This document shows, piece by piece, positions 24,681-33,532 of a stretch of DNA of 38,875 bases; position 1 is the stretch's first letter; the number at the start of each line of letters is the position of its first letter. This DNA comes from Caballeronia turbans (lineage in GTDB: Bacteria; Pseudomonadota; Gammaproteobacteria; Burkholderiales; Burkholderiaceae). A program made the position numbers and the translations under genes. The notes below the pieces were generated by a model, which searched no databases, was not told where the DNA came from, and saw nothing but the letters and a program-made list of their open reading frames with translations. The stretch is from assembly GCA_001544655.2 (NCBI GenBank), contig FCOD02000045.1, positions 1 through 38,875 of the forward strand, given 5' to 3'.

Positions 24681-25175
24681 GATTGGTATGCGCGACGCGA
24701 TCCTGCGGATTCGCATCTTCGCAGTCCGAAATGCTTGATGTAAGCTCTCCACCACGTACATCTTTCACGAACTCCCAATGAATATAGGGCTTGTCTGGTC
24801 GCTTTTGGTTTCAGTTGGTCGGCATCAGAGTGGGAATGATTGGAGCATACCAACGCGCTCAGGTGCGATCAGTCGTGACACGAACATCGTGCCTATGTAC
24901 GCCGCAGCGAGCCGTTCCGGAGGCTTAGCGATTTAAGCCAACGACAGGCCCGCTACCGGAGAATTCTTAAACGGAATCACAGGCGCTCGCGTTATGTTCT
25001 CCGTCGCCTCGCTCTCAGCCTTTGGCGGCTGCCGCGCGATCAGCAACTCGTCACACGCAGCGCGCATGTCGGCGAATCCGGTCGGGGGCCGGGCGGCACG
25101 GCACGCGGACAGCTGTGTTTATGCGTGCCGAGCGAGCAAGAAACGAAAGATCGGCGTGCCACCCCCCGACAGCCT
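24681..25175. other. Gene-free interval
   Basis: No coding signature on either strand between the receiver gene and the chemoreceptor remnant. If the receiver once had a DNA-binding half, no trace of it is recognisable here. Confidence 0.35.
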
Positions 25176-25620
25176 GATGGTCTCGCTCAAAACGATCGCG
25201 CGCGCGTCTGAACACGATCGTTCTCGGCATTCAGTCATCGAGCGTGGCGATCGCCGAAGCGGCCAGCGAGATCGCGCAAGGCACCGTCGATCTGTCGAAG
25301 CGCACGGAGTCGCAGGCCGCATCGCTCGAAGAAACGAAGAGACGGCGGCGAGCATGGAAGAACTCGCGAGCACCGTCGCGAAGAATGCCGACAACGCCGC
25401 CGAGGGCACGCACGCGGCGACGAAAGCATTCGGCGACGCGACTCAGGGCGGCGACACGGTCAATAATGTGGTGGCGACCATGCGGAGCATCGCGCAGGCT
25501 TTGTCGCACATGGCCGACATCATCGGCGTGATCGAAGGCATCGCGTTTCAGACCAATATCCTCGCGCTCAATGCGGCCGTCGAGGCCGGCGCCATCACCG
25601 CTGATACGTCGCGGACCAGC
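25176..25620 (+). pseudogene. Methyl-accepting chemotaxis protein, signalling-domain fragment
   Basis: Two frames give one chemoreceptor segment. From about 25208: [43 protein letters not shown]. From about 25335 in another frame: [48 protein letters not shown], then [26 protein letters not shown]. The last piece is the highly conserved hairpin tip of all MCPs. The sensor domain, membrane helices and the C-terminal half of the signalling domain are absent, and the frame breaks at about 25330. It ends next to the 3' end of the ClC gene. It cannot make a working receptor. Confidence 0.88.
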
Positions 25621-25661
25621 TTGACTGTGAGAGCAGCAGCTTCGTCGCGATGTTCGGGCGC

Positions 25662-26957
25662 TCAATCGGTGAGACGCCGCAGCGTCTGTTCAGGTGCGGT
25701 CGACGGACGTTCGATGCGCGAGCGCGCGAGCGCGCGATACGCGAGCGACGCGCCCGCCATGGCCAGCGCCGTCGGGATCAGGAAGTCGTGATTGAAGCGC
25801 GTGAACTCGATCATCAGCACGAGCGCCGTCAGCGGCATCTGCATGGCCGGGCCGAGGAACGCCGCCGCGCCGATCACCGCGAACGCGCCGAGCGGCGTGC
25901 CGGGCCAGATGCCGTTCCACACGCTGCCAAGGACCACGCCGAGCAACGCGCCGTTGGTCAGGCTCGGCGTGAGCAGGCCGCCTTGCGCGCCCGCGCGCAG
26001 CGAACTGACTTCGATTGTCACCTTCAGGATCAGCAGCACGCCGGCGAGCGCGAAGCCGAGCGAATCGTCGAACGAAAGACCGGCGGGGCCTCGGCCATTG
26101 CCCGCGAGTTGCGGGAAATAGATGACGAGCACGCCGATCAGCGCGAAGTTCAGGACCGCCAGCGCAGGCAGCGCATTGCCGCGCGGCGCGTGCTTGCGCG
26201 CGGCGCCCGCGAGCGTCATGAAGCACCACGCGGCCACGCCGAACACCGGTCCCATGACGATCGCCCAGACGATCATCTGTGCATCGAGCGCAAAGGCGGG
26301 CAGATGGTACTGATGTCCGTCGCCGAGCCCGATCCACGCGACGATCGCGCCGATTGCGGAGGTGGTGAAGGCCGCCGCGACGATGACGCCATCGAACGTG
26401 CAGAGCAGCACTTCGAGCACGAAGACCGCGCCGCCGAGCGGCACGTTATAGACGGCGGCGAGTCCTGCGCCCGCGCCGCACGCAACCATGATGCGCGACT
26501 GCGCGGGCGTGAGCCTCGCGTAGTGCGCGAGCCAGCCTGCCCACAGCGAGCCGATTTCGCGCGGCGCGACTTCCCGGCCGAGCGGCGAGCCCATCGCCAC
26601 GGTGACGATCTGCAGGAGCGCATGCGCGATCGTGCTACCGGGCGGCATGCGCGGATCGTCGGAATCGACGGCCTGGCGGATGCTGACGAGCGGTTTGCCG
26701 AAGCGATGCACACACCACCAGCCGACGCCCGCGATCACGCCGCACAGCGTCAGCACGATGAAACGGCGCAGCGGCGACGCGGCCGAGATGCCGACGAGAA
26801 AGCTTTCGCCGCCAGTGAGCGCATCGAGGCTGTAGCCGAACGCGACGTGCTGGATTTCGTGCAGCAGCAACGCGAGCAGCATGCCGCCGAGCCCCGCACC
26901 CAGCCCGACGAGCGTGGTGACGACGATGAGCTTCACGGTCGGTGTCGATGACGGCAT
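25662..26957 (-). CDS. ClC-family chloride channel/transporter
   Basis: 431 residues from ATG 26957 with GAGGT eight bases upstream; the open frame continues upstream without membrane-protein character. About ten or more membrane helices are seen. Family blocks: [22 protein letters not shown], corresponding to the GREGP selectivity segment with the gating glutamate at E129, but reading [35 protein letters not shown] (AAAFNxPLxGxxFxxE); and [15 protein letters not shown] (GGxFxP). No C-terminal CBS domains. ClC proteins move Cl- or exchange it for H+; fluoride exporters also belong here. The altered GREGP motif places it in a divergent branch, and the transported ion is uncertain. Confidence 0.88.
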   Translation of the reverse strand: MPSSTPTVKLIVVTTLVGLGAGLGGMLLALLLHEIQHVAFGYSLDALTGGESFLVGISAASPLRRFIVLTLCGVIAGVGWWCVHRFGKPLVSIRQAVDSDDPRMPPGSTIAHALLQIVTVAMGSPLGREVAPREIGSLWAGWLAHYARLTPAQSRIMVACGAGAGLAAVYNVPLGGAVFVLEVLLCTFDGVIVAAAFTTSAIGAIVAWIGLGDGHQYHLPAFALDAQMIVWAIVMGPVFGVAAWCFMTLAGAARKHAPRGNALPALAVLNFALIGVLVIYFPQLAGNGRGPAGLSFDDSLGFALAGVLLILKVTIEVSSLRAGAQGGLLTPSLTNGALLGVVLGSVWNGIWPGTPLGAFAVIGAAAFLGPAMQMPLTALVLMIEFTRFNHDFLIPTALAMAGASLAYRALARSRIERPSTAPEQTLRRLTD

Positions 26958-27068
26958 CGCGCTGACCTCGCAGAAAAAGGCGTAGGGTAGCGCGGCTGAA
27001 TTTCGCGCGCCTCGCCGGATGCATCGATTATAGATATGCACGGCTTTATTTCGATGCCCGAAATCTTC

Positions 27069-27097
27069 TTGGGAAATGCGCAAACGCCCACTATCCT
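27069..27097 (+). promoter_or_regulatory. Sigma-70-type promoter of amidohydrolase/S41 operon
   Basis: TTGGGA (27069-27074), a 17-base spacer and TATCCT (27092-27097) lie about 40 bases before the GTG start. The fit is fair, in the divergent interval shared with the ClC gene. Confidence 0.4.
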
Positions 27098-27135
27098 CGG
27101 GACAATAAGGTATCGAAAAATATCCGGGAGGCAGC

Positions 27136-28668
27136 GTGAGTCTGGTGATTTCCGGCCGCATCGTTCCGCTTGCGCGAACGTCCGAGAAGAGTACGTTTGC
27201 CGGCAAGGTGTGGATCGGCGACGACGGGCGCATCGAGCGCGTCACGCGCGGCAACGCAGCCGGTCCGCGCAGCGGCTTCGACAAAGCGGCCGTCGTCGAT
27301 GTGGGCGATGATCTCGTGCTGCCCGGTTTCGTCGATCTTCACAGCCATCTCGCCTACGCGACGCTGCCGCTCTGGACCCAGCCCGGCCGCACGACACCGT
27401 TCCTGCATCACGACTCGTGGCCGTCCGCCAGCACCTATGCAAGCGACATCACCTGGCCCGCTTACGCGCTTCTCACCGCCGCTCCCGAAGCGTCGCTCGC
27501 CTACGCCGAAGTGCGCGCGCTCATCGGCGGCACGACGAGCATTCAGGGCTCGCCGCCGAAGAACCGGCCGCTCGACGGCTGGATGGTGCGCAACGTCGAG
27601 GATGAGACCTTCGGCGGAACCATCTCGTCGAACCGCGTGCTAGCCTCCACATTGACGGTCAAGCCCGAAGTCCTCGCGAAACGATCCGCGCAGATGAAAG
27701 CGGGCGCGGGCTTCATCTATCACTGCGCCGAAGGGCAGGTGAGCTCCATCGCCGCCAACGAGTATCAGAGCGCGCGCAAGTGCGGCTGCCTGCAGAAGGA
27801 TTTCGTCGCCATTCACACGAATGCGCTCAATCCCGGCGATTACGATGCATGGACCGATCCCGGCACGGTCGTCTGGTCGCCGTTCTCGAACCTCTGGCTC
27901 TATGGCAGCACGACCAGCGTGCCGTCCGCGCTGGCGAGAAAGATCCGCGTGTGCGTCGGGTCCGACTGGGGGCCATCGGGCACGCGCAATGTGCTCGGTG
28001 AAATCAAGGTCGCCGCGCTGGTGAGCAAACGCGAGCGATGGAACCTCACGCCCTTCGATCTCGTGCGCATGATCACCTGCGAACCCGGCGACGCGATCGC
28101 CGGTCCCTGGAACGTGCAGGCCGGACGCCTTGAGCTGAATGCGCTCGGCGATGTGGTCGTCATCGCGGCCAAGGCTTCCGCCGATCCGTTCGCGACCGTG
28201 CTCGCCGCCACCGAGAATGACGTGCAACTGGTGGTCATCGGCGCACGCGCGCGCTACGGGAATGCGAAGCTCATGAAGGCCGCGAAGGCCACGTTTCCGT
28301 CCGAACTGAAAATCGCCGGAACGAAGCGCGTCCTGTCGATGACGAAACTCGACAATGCTTCCGAGCCGTGGAGTTTCGCGCAAGTGCTGACGCGCCTGGA
28401 ACAGGTCCGCGCCGATCCGAAAAAGGAAATCGATGCCGCCGGTAATGCGGCGGCGGCAGCGCGCATGGCGGGCGAAGCGCCTCGTCTGCGGCTCGCGCTC
28501 GACATGCCGCTCGGCAAGCTGCCTATCGGCGGGCTGCCGAAGAATCTCGGCGAGATCGTCGTGCCGCCGATCCAGCCGCTCGCACACGACGCGGCCTTCT
28601 TCGCCTCGCTCGTCGGACGCGGCTTCCACGGCGGCCTGCTCGATGGCCTCGAAAAGTTCTATGCGTGA
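27136..28668 (+). CDS. Metal-dependent amidohydrolase (TRZ/ATZ-like)
   Basis: 510 residues from GTG 27136 with GGGAGG eight bases upstream. The amidohydrolase pattern is complete: VVDVGDDLVLPGFVDLHSHLAYATL (H69, H71), GFIYHCAEG (H196), FVAIHTNAL (H227), and RVCVGSDWGPSGTRNVLGE (D277). A small beta-sandwich is formed by the N-terminal 60 residues and by GRLELNALGDVVVIAAKASADPF. The enzyme should hydrolyse an amide or cyclic amidine in the cytoplasm; no signal peptide is seen. An unusual C-terminal extension of about 120 residues follows the barrel. It is paired with the S41 peptidase gene 15 bases downstream, and I know of no established pathway for this pair. Confidence 0.87.
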   Translation: MSLVISGRIVPLARTSEKSTFAGKVWIGDDGRIERVTRGNAAGPRSGFDKAAVVDVGDDLVLPGFVDLHSHLAYATLPLWTQPGRTTPFLHHDSWPSASTYASDITWPAYALLTAAPEASLAYAEVRALIGGTTSIQGSPPKNRPLDGWMVRNVEDETFGGTISSNRVLASTLTVKPEVLAKRSAQMKAGAGFIYHCAEGQVSSIAANEYQSARKCGCLQKDFVAIHTNALNPGDYDAWTDPGTVVWSPFSNLWLYGSTTSVPSALARKIRVCVGSDWGPSGTRNVLGEIKVAALVSKRERWNLTPFDLVRMITCEPGDAIAGPWNVQAGRLELNALGDVVVIAAKASADPFATVLAATENDVQLVVIGARARYGNAKLMKAAKATFPSELKIAGTKRVLSMTKLDNASEPWSFAQVLTRLEQVRADPKKEIDAAGNAAAAARMAGEAPRLRLALDMPLGKLPIGGLPKNLGEIVVPPIQPLAHDAAFFASLVGRGFHGGLLDGLEKFYA

Positions 28669-28683
28669 CATCGCGAGCGAATC

Positions 28684-30576
28684 ATGGCCACGAGAACATC
28701 ATCGTTATTGAAGGCGCAGATGGGCGTGCTGCTCGCCGAGCGCGCGGGTCTCGTGAAGACGACTCACGCGCGGCGTCCGGCAGCATCCGGCGATCAGCTC
28801 GATGCCGCCGATCGCGAAGTCATCGTCGATGCGCTTCTGACGGTCATCGCCGGGGCGTACTGTCATCTGCATCAGAAGCGCGCGGGTTACGCCAACGATC
28901 CCGTGCAGGCGCTAGAACTGCTGCGCACGCACGCCGCCGACATGAGCGAAGCCGAGTTCCATATGATCGTGACGGGAATCGTCGTCGATCTGCGCGATGC
29001 GCACACGCTCTATGCCGGCCCGGCGTCGCTCGCCGGCGCGGTCGCGCAACTGCCCTTTCTGGTCGAACAGTTCGGCTCGACGGACGAGCCTTCGTTTCTC
29101 GTCACGAAAGTCGGGCACAGCAAGCTCATCAAGGACCCCTCGTTCAAGCCGGGCGTGCTGCTCGATACCTGGAACGGCATACCGTTCGAGCGCGCCGTCG
29201 CGATCCATGCCGATCGCGAAACGGGCGGACGCCCCGATGCGCGGCTCGCGCGCGCGCTCGAATCGCTGACGTTCCGCTCGCTGCAATACGGTCCGCCGCC
29301 CGACGAGATGTGGGTCGACATCGGTTTTCGCGATGGTCCGGCGAGGGCGCGGCGCGAAGTGCGCATACCGTGGCGCATCGTCTGGCCGGGCCGCCCCGCG
29401 ACCGGCGTGCGGCCCGGCGCGCATACCGCGCGGCGCGTCGCGGTGAATCCGGCGGCGGAACAGGTCCGGCGCGCGAAAAAGCTGATGTTCTCGGGCAAGG
29501 AATGGAACGCCGAGCATCTGCGCGCGGTGATGGCGCGCGACGCCGGCTGGATCAAGACCCGCTTTCCCGACGCGCTTTCCGCGCGCACGTTCCCGAGCAA
29601 AGTGCTCGGCGATGTCGCCTATCTACGCATCTGGAGCTTCGATGTCGAAGATCACGAAGCCTTCGTTGATGAGGTCACGCGCCTCGTCGGACAGTTGCCC
29701 GACACGGGCCTCATCGTCGATGTGCGCGGCAATCCTGGCGGCCTGATCTGGGCGGCGGAGCGCCTTTTGCAACTCTTCACGCCGAACAAGGTGCAGCCGA
29801 CGCGCTTCAGCCTCGTTGCCACGCCCTTGACGCGCGCGATGGCGAAGAGCGCGTTCAACCGCATGGAGCTCGAACCGTGGATCGCGTCGCTCGAATCGGC
29901 GATCTCGACCGGCGAGGGATACTCGCAGGCGCTGCCGATCACCGATCCGTCCTGGTGCGATGACGTCGGTCAGCGTTATGGCGGGCCGGTCGTGTGCGTC
30001 GCCGATGCCAACACGTACTCGTCCGGCGACCTCTTCTGCGCGGGCTTCGTGGACAACGAAATCGGGCCGCTCGTGTGCGTGGGCCAGGCGACCGGCGCGG
30101 GCGGCGCGAACGTGTGGACGAGCCATGACCTGACCGATGCACTGGACGGAACGGACTTCGCACTGCCGCGACTGCCCGACGGCGTGAGCTTCACGATGGC
30201 ATTTCGCCGCGCGGTGCGTGCCGGCGATGCGGCCGGCGTGCCGATCGAAGACCTCGGCATCGCCGGCATTCCGTATGCGATGACCCGGCGCGACGTGCTC
30301 GACGGCAACGCCGATCTCATCGACTGGTGCGCGCGGTTTCTGGCGGGCGCACCGTATTCGAGCCTTCGCGTGACGCTCGGCAAGTCGGAACTCACGGTGA
30401 CGACGGCCGGGCTCGACGAGCTTGAACTTTATGTGGACGGCAGGCCGCTCGATGCGGCGCGAGTGATCGGGGATGGGGTTTTAAAGCTGCCGCGTCCCGC
30501 GGCCGGGGAGCGGCTCGAAGTGGTGTGCCGCAAGGCGGGAGCGGTGGTTCAGCGTCGCCGGGTTGCGCTGGCGTGA
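28684..30576 (+). CDS. S41-family (tail-specific-protease-like) peptidase
   Basis: 630 residues from ATG 28684, 15 bases after the amidohydrolase. The N-terminal 230 residues are a helical lid plus PDZ-like part (PGVLLDTWNGIPFERAV). The S41 core has LGDVAYLRIWSFDVEDHEAFVDEVTRLVGQL, LIVDVRGNPGGLIWAAERLLQLF and VVCVADANTYSSGDLFCAGFVDN. In the last block S446 is the expected nucleophile (motif S-x-x-D/E) and the DxRxNxGG segment forms the oxyanion region. No signal peptide is evident, which is unusual since CtpA-like enzymes are exported. A C-terminal beta-rich domain (SELTVTTAGLDELELYVDG) follows. It may process a peptide released or modified together with its amidohydrolase partner; the substrate is unknown. 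Confidence 0.85.
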   Translation: MATRTSSLLKAQMGVLLAERAGLVKTTHARRPAASGDQLDAADREVIVDALLTVIAGAYCHLHQKRAGYANDPVQALELLRTHAADMSEAEFHMIVTGIVVDLRDAHTLYAGPASLAGAVAQLPFLVEQFGSTDEPSFLVTKVGHSKLIKDPSFKPGVLLDTWNGIPFERAVAIHADRETGGRPDARLARALESLTFRSLQYGPPPDEMWVDIGFRDGPARARREVRIPWRIVWPGRPATGVRPGAHTARRVAVNPAAEQVRRAKKLMFSGKEWNAEHLRAVMARDAGWIKTRFPDALSARTFPSKVLGDVAYLRIWSFDVEDHEAFVDEVTRLVGQLPDTGLIVDVRGNPGGLIWAAERLLQLFTPNKVQPTRFSLVATPLTRAMAKSAFNRMELEPWIASLESAISTGEGYSQALPITDPSWCDDVGQRYGGPVVCVADANTYSSGDLFCAGFVDNEIGPLVCVGQATGAGGANVWTSHDLTDALDGTDFALPRLPDGVSFTMAFRRAVRAGDAAGVPIEDLGIAGIPYAMTRRDVLDGNADLIDWCARFLAGAPYSSLRVTLGKSELTVTTAGLDELELYVDGRPLDAARVIGDGVLKLPRPAAGERLEVVCRKAGAVVQRRRVALA

Positions 30577-30635
30577 GGGGTGGATGTGTCGCAGCGCGGG
30601 TTGCAATTTGACGCAATCACGCTTGCGCCCAGATT

Positions 30636-31004
30636 TCACTTGCTGACAGTGATCCATTGCGCACCGTCCAGTGGGCGCAGATAACGGGAGTCCAGTCGAA
30701 AGCAGCGGACACTGTTGTCCTCGCGGCAGGCGCCTGGAGCGCGTTGTTCTGCCAGCATCATGACATCGACCTGCCCGCCATCAACGTGATCGGAACGGCG
30801 CTGCGGACCGCTGAGGCGCCCGGCGTCATCGAAGGCTGTTTCTCTGGGCCTAACTTCGCACTGAGGCGAAGGTTGGACGGCGGCTATACGATCGCGGTCC
30901 CCGGCTATGGGCGCGTGGAACTCTATCCGAAGCCTGATGCCGTTCTGGACAGCAGCGTGTTCGATGACACGCCGATTACTGTGAGGCATCCCGGGCAGGA
31001 TTAG
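30636..31004 (+). pseudogene. FAD-dependent oxidoreductase (D-amino-acid-oxidase-like) fragment
   Basis: The frame reads DPLRTVQWAQITGVQSKAADTVVLAAGAWSALFCQHHDIDLPAINVIGTALRT and ALRRRLDGGYTIAVPGYGRVELYPKPDAV. The VVLAAGAWS block and the RRxDGGxTI strand are characteristic of DAO-type (glycine/D-amino-acid oxidase) proteins. Only about 100 central residues remain. The N-terminal FAD-binding GxGxxG and the C-terminal third are missing, and there is no proper start codon. It is a decayed remnant between the S41 operon and the aldolase. Confidence 0.82.
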
Positions 31005-31099
31005 GGCACGCTGGCCAAGTCTCTCTGATGTGTCAGCGCTAGCTACGTGGCCTGTTGACTGTCTCACGTCCGACGGTGACGACACTTTTGCTCAGTTGG

Positions 31100-31918
31100 T
31101 TACTGTGGCAAAGTCTTCGCATAATCTCGCAAGTCTTTGTGGTCGCGCAGTATCTGCCGGTACAAGCCCTGAAACGCTAACCAGGCAACATAGTCCGACG
31201 CCAGATGTCGGCGTGTCGCGCGTGCTTCCTCGGCGCTGAGGGGAGCGAGCGCGCCGGCTGCCTCGGCGAGCAACTGAACTTGTGCGCATCGCTCCATCGA
31301 AATAAAGCGGTACACTGCGGAATCCACACTGGTCCCCACCGTAAGAAAGCCGTGGTTCAGCAAAATCGCGGCCTTGCAAGTGCCCATCGTCCGCGCAATG
31401 CGCGCACCCTCGTCAGCGGCGAGGACGACAATATCTCCGCGGAAGACAACGTGGTTCTCAAAGAACAAACAAGCTTCCTGATTGATCGGCGCGAGCAACC
31501 GTTCACGTGCCGCAAATGCGCGTCCGTAAGTTGTGTGGGTGTGCACAGCCGCCATTGCCGAATGATTCACACGATGTAGGCCGCAGTGGATCGCGACCGC
31601 CGCCGCATTGACGGGGCCAGTACCATGATGCACAACACCCGCGTCGTCGATGCATATGAGGTCGTCCGGATGAATCGTGGAAAAGTGCTGCGCGTACTGG
31701 TTGACCCAGTACCGGTCGTGATGCTCGGGATCGCGCACCGTCACATGCCCAGCGATCCCCTCCGTCAGTCCAAAGCGCGAGAGCAAACGGAAGGCCGCCG
31801 CGAGCTTAAGCTTGCGATGGCTGCGTTCGTCCTCCAGGCCGGCAAACTCACGGGGCACTGGAAGCGGGCCACCGATCGGAGTAGGGATTTGGTGGTCGTT
31901 CGAGTCAGCCAGGCACAT
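31100..31918 (-). CDS. Class II aldolase/adducin-family protein
   Basis: 272 residues from ATG 31918. It has the class II aldolase fold: KLAAAFRLLSRFGLTEGIAGHVTVRDP (GxxxGHxSxR-like), YWVNQYAQHFSTIHPDDLICID, then VHTHTTYGRAF with metal ligands H126 and H128, and a third histidine in ILLNHGFLTVG (L/HNHG). Such enzymes cleave sugar phosphates or hydroxy-acids with Zn, and some act as decarboxylases. It is divergent from an ACS-type transporter followed by a LysR regulator, so it probably acts on whatever that transporter imports. Specificity cannot be predicted. Confidence 0.88.
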   Translation of the reverse strand: MCLADSNDHQIPTPIGGPLPVPREFAGLEDERSHRKLKLAAAFRLLSRFGLTEGIAGHVTVRDPEHHDRYWVNQYAQHFSTIHPDDLICIDDAGVVHHGTGPVNAAAVAIHCGLHRVNHSAMAAVHTHTTYGRAFAARERLLAPINQEACLFFENHVVFRGDIVVLAADEGARIARTMGTCKAAILLNHGFLTVGTSVDSAVYRFISMERCAQVQLLAEAAGALAPLSAEEARATRRHLASDYVAWLAFQGLYRQILRDHKDLRDYAKTLPQ

Positions 31919-32178
31919 ACGGCACCTTCGGAAATGAAAGTAATGGGAAAGAATCTGTAGCCCTCAGGATTCTCATTGTGTCGCGCCAGTACTCGGGCCG
32001 TCCATGGCGATTTGCTCACTGTCGTGTGAGCTTTCGTCAAGCGGGGTGCCGGACGGCCCGCGACACAAGGCTCGGCAGGAGGTCATGCCAAAGCGTCACA
32101 GGAGAGATACTTTTCGTGAATTGTCACGGAAATTCGGCCGGTGCTAAATGCACGTGACGCTAGCACTGGACACCTGAT
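31919..32178. promoter_or_regulatory. Divergent control region of aldolase and ACS transporter
   Basis: A 260-base region between two divergent genes. It contains CGTGA-ATTG-TCACG (32115-32128, a perfect 5-bp-arm palindrome) overlapping GAATT-N8-AATTC (32118-32135). LysR-type regulators typically bind such dyads in divergent promoters, and one is encoded just downstream of the transporter. No clear -35/-10 pair was found. Confidence 0.4.
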
Positions 32179-33507
32179 ATGCAGACCCCAGACTTCAAGA
32201 GCACCTTGCCGCCACAATTGATGAAGCGCATTGTGTGGCGCCTCGCGCCGCTGATGGTGCTAATGTACGTCGCCAATCAACTCGACCGAGCCAACGTCGG
32301 CTATGCGGCGTTGACGATGAACGCCGAACTCGGGTTGACGGTCGCGCAATACGGGCTTTCTGCGAGCCTTTTCTTTCTCGGCTATATCCTGTGCGAGGTG
32401 CCGAGCAACCTGTGCATGCATCGCTACGGGGCGCGTCGCTGGATGACGCGCATACTCGTGAGTTGGGGGCTGCTCTCCTCGCTCACGAGCTTCGTGCCGA
32501 ACGCTCAATGGCTCTATGTTGCGCGCTTTATGCTCGGCGCGTTCGAAGCGGGACTGTATCCCGGCATGGTCTACTACCTCACACTGTGGATGCCCTCGCG
32601 CAACCGTGTCTGGATGATGTCGCTCTTCACGATGTCGATTCCGCTTACCGGGATGATCGGCGCGCCGGTCTCCACCTGGATCATGGATCACGCAAACGTC
32701 TTTGGCGTAACCGGCTGGCGCGCGATGATCCTTCTCGAAGGCTTGCCGGCCATCATCCTCGGTGTGATCGCATGGTTCTACCTGCCCGATGGCCCGCACG
32801 ACTGGCGTGGTCTGTCTGACGAAGATCGCCACACTATTCGCACGACGCTCGCACACGAAGAACAAGCCGCGGCGGTCGCCATTCAGCCGGGGAACGCGCG
32901 GAGCGCGCTAACGAACTTCAAGGTGTGGGGACTAGGAATTGTTTACTTCGGTATAAACTCGGGCATCATTGGGCTGCTCTATTTCTTGCCGCAAGTAGTC
33001 AAGACCTTCAAGGGAGGCTCGCAACTCTCACTAACGCAGATTGGCCTCATCACGTCTGCGCCGTTTGCGGTAGCAGTGGTGAGCGTGATCGTTTGGGGGC
33101 GCATCGTAAGTCACAAGCGTATTCACGCGCTGTACGTCGCAGGGCCGATGATGCTTTCGGCCATGACGCTCGCGAGCGCACTATATCTGTCGTCACCGCT
33201 GGCAACGGTCGCGGTGCTCGCGATTGGCACCTCTGCGTGCTTCTGCAGCATCAGCACTTTCTGGCAATTGCCAAGTCGTATCCTTACCGACCGAGCGGCG
33301 GCGGCCGGCATCGCACTCATCACGAGCATCGGCGTGTCGTCCGGTTTTATGATGCCGTACTTCATCGGCTGGGTGCGCGATACGACCGGCACATTCCAGC
33401 TCGCATTCATAGCAATCGCCGTGGCGATGACGGTCGGCTCCGCGCTAGCGATCGCACTCGACCCCGAACGACGCCGCGTGCCGTCCGCAGGCATGGCGCT
33501 AAAATGA
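32179..33507 (+). CDS. MFS transporter, anion:cation symporter (ACS) family
   Basis: 442 residues from ATG 32179. Signature of the ACS branch: RIVWRLAPLMVLMYVANQLDRANVGYAALTMNAELGLTVAQYGLSASLFFLGYILCEVPSNLCMHRYGARRWMTRI, then RFMLGAFEAGLYPGMVYYLTLWMPSRNR. About 12 membrane helices with a central cytoplasmic loop (GLSDEDRHTIRTTLAHEEQ). Relatives import tartrate, phthalate, glucarate, 4-hydroxyphenylacetate and similar anions. The next gene is a LysR regulator 25 bases downstream, and the divergent gene is a class II aldolase. Probably a hydroxy-carboxylate importer. Confidence 0.9.
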   Translation: MQTPDFKSTLPPQLMKRIVWRLAPLMVLMYVANQLDRANVGYAALTMNAELGLTVAQYGLSASLFFLGYILCEVPSNLCMHRYGARRWMTRILVSWGLLSSLTSFVPNAQWLYVARFMLGAFEAGLYPGMVYYLTLWMPSRNRVWMMSLFTMSIPLTGMIGAPVSTWIMDHANVFGVTGWRAMILLEGLPAIILGVIAWFYLPDGPHDWRGLSDEDRHTIRTTLAHEEQAAAVAIQPGNARSALTNFKVWGLGIVYFGINSGIIGLLYFLPQVVKTFKGGSQLSLTQIGLITSAPFAVAVVSVIVWGRIVSHKRIHALYVAGPMMLSAMTLASALYLSSPLATVAVLAIGTSACFCSISTFWQLPSRILTDRAAAAGIALITSIGVSSGFMMPYFIGWVRDTTGTFQLAFIAIAVAMTVGSALAIALDPERRRVPSAGMALK

Positions 33508-33532
33508 GCGGAATTTCCATGGAGATCCGCCC

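Noticed and set aside
25650-26951. 433-codon open frame antisense to the ClC gene
   Set aside because: Charged low-complexity product; the opposite strand encodes a clear membrane protein.
27640-28671. 343-codon open frame antisense to the amidohydrolase
   Set aside because: No conserved motif, while the plus strand has a complete metal site and good ribosome site.
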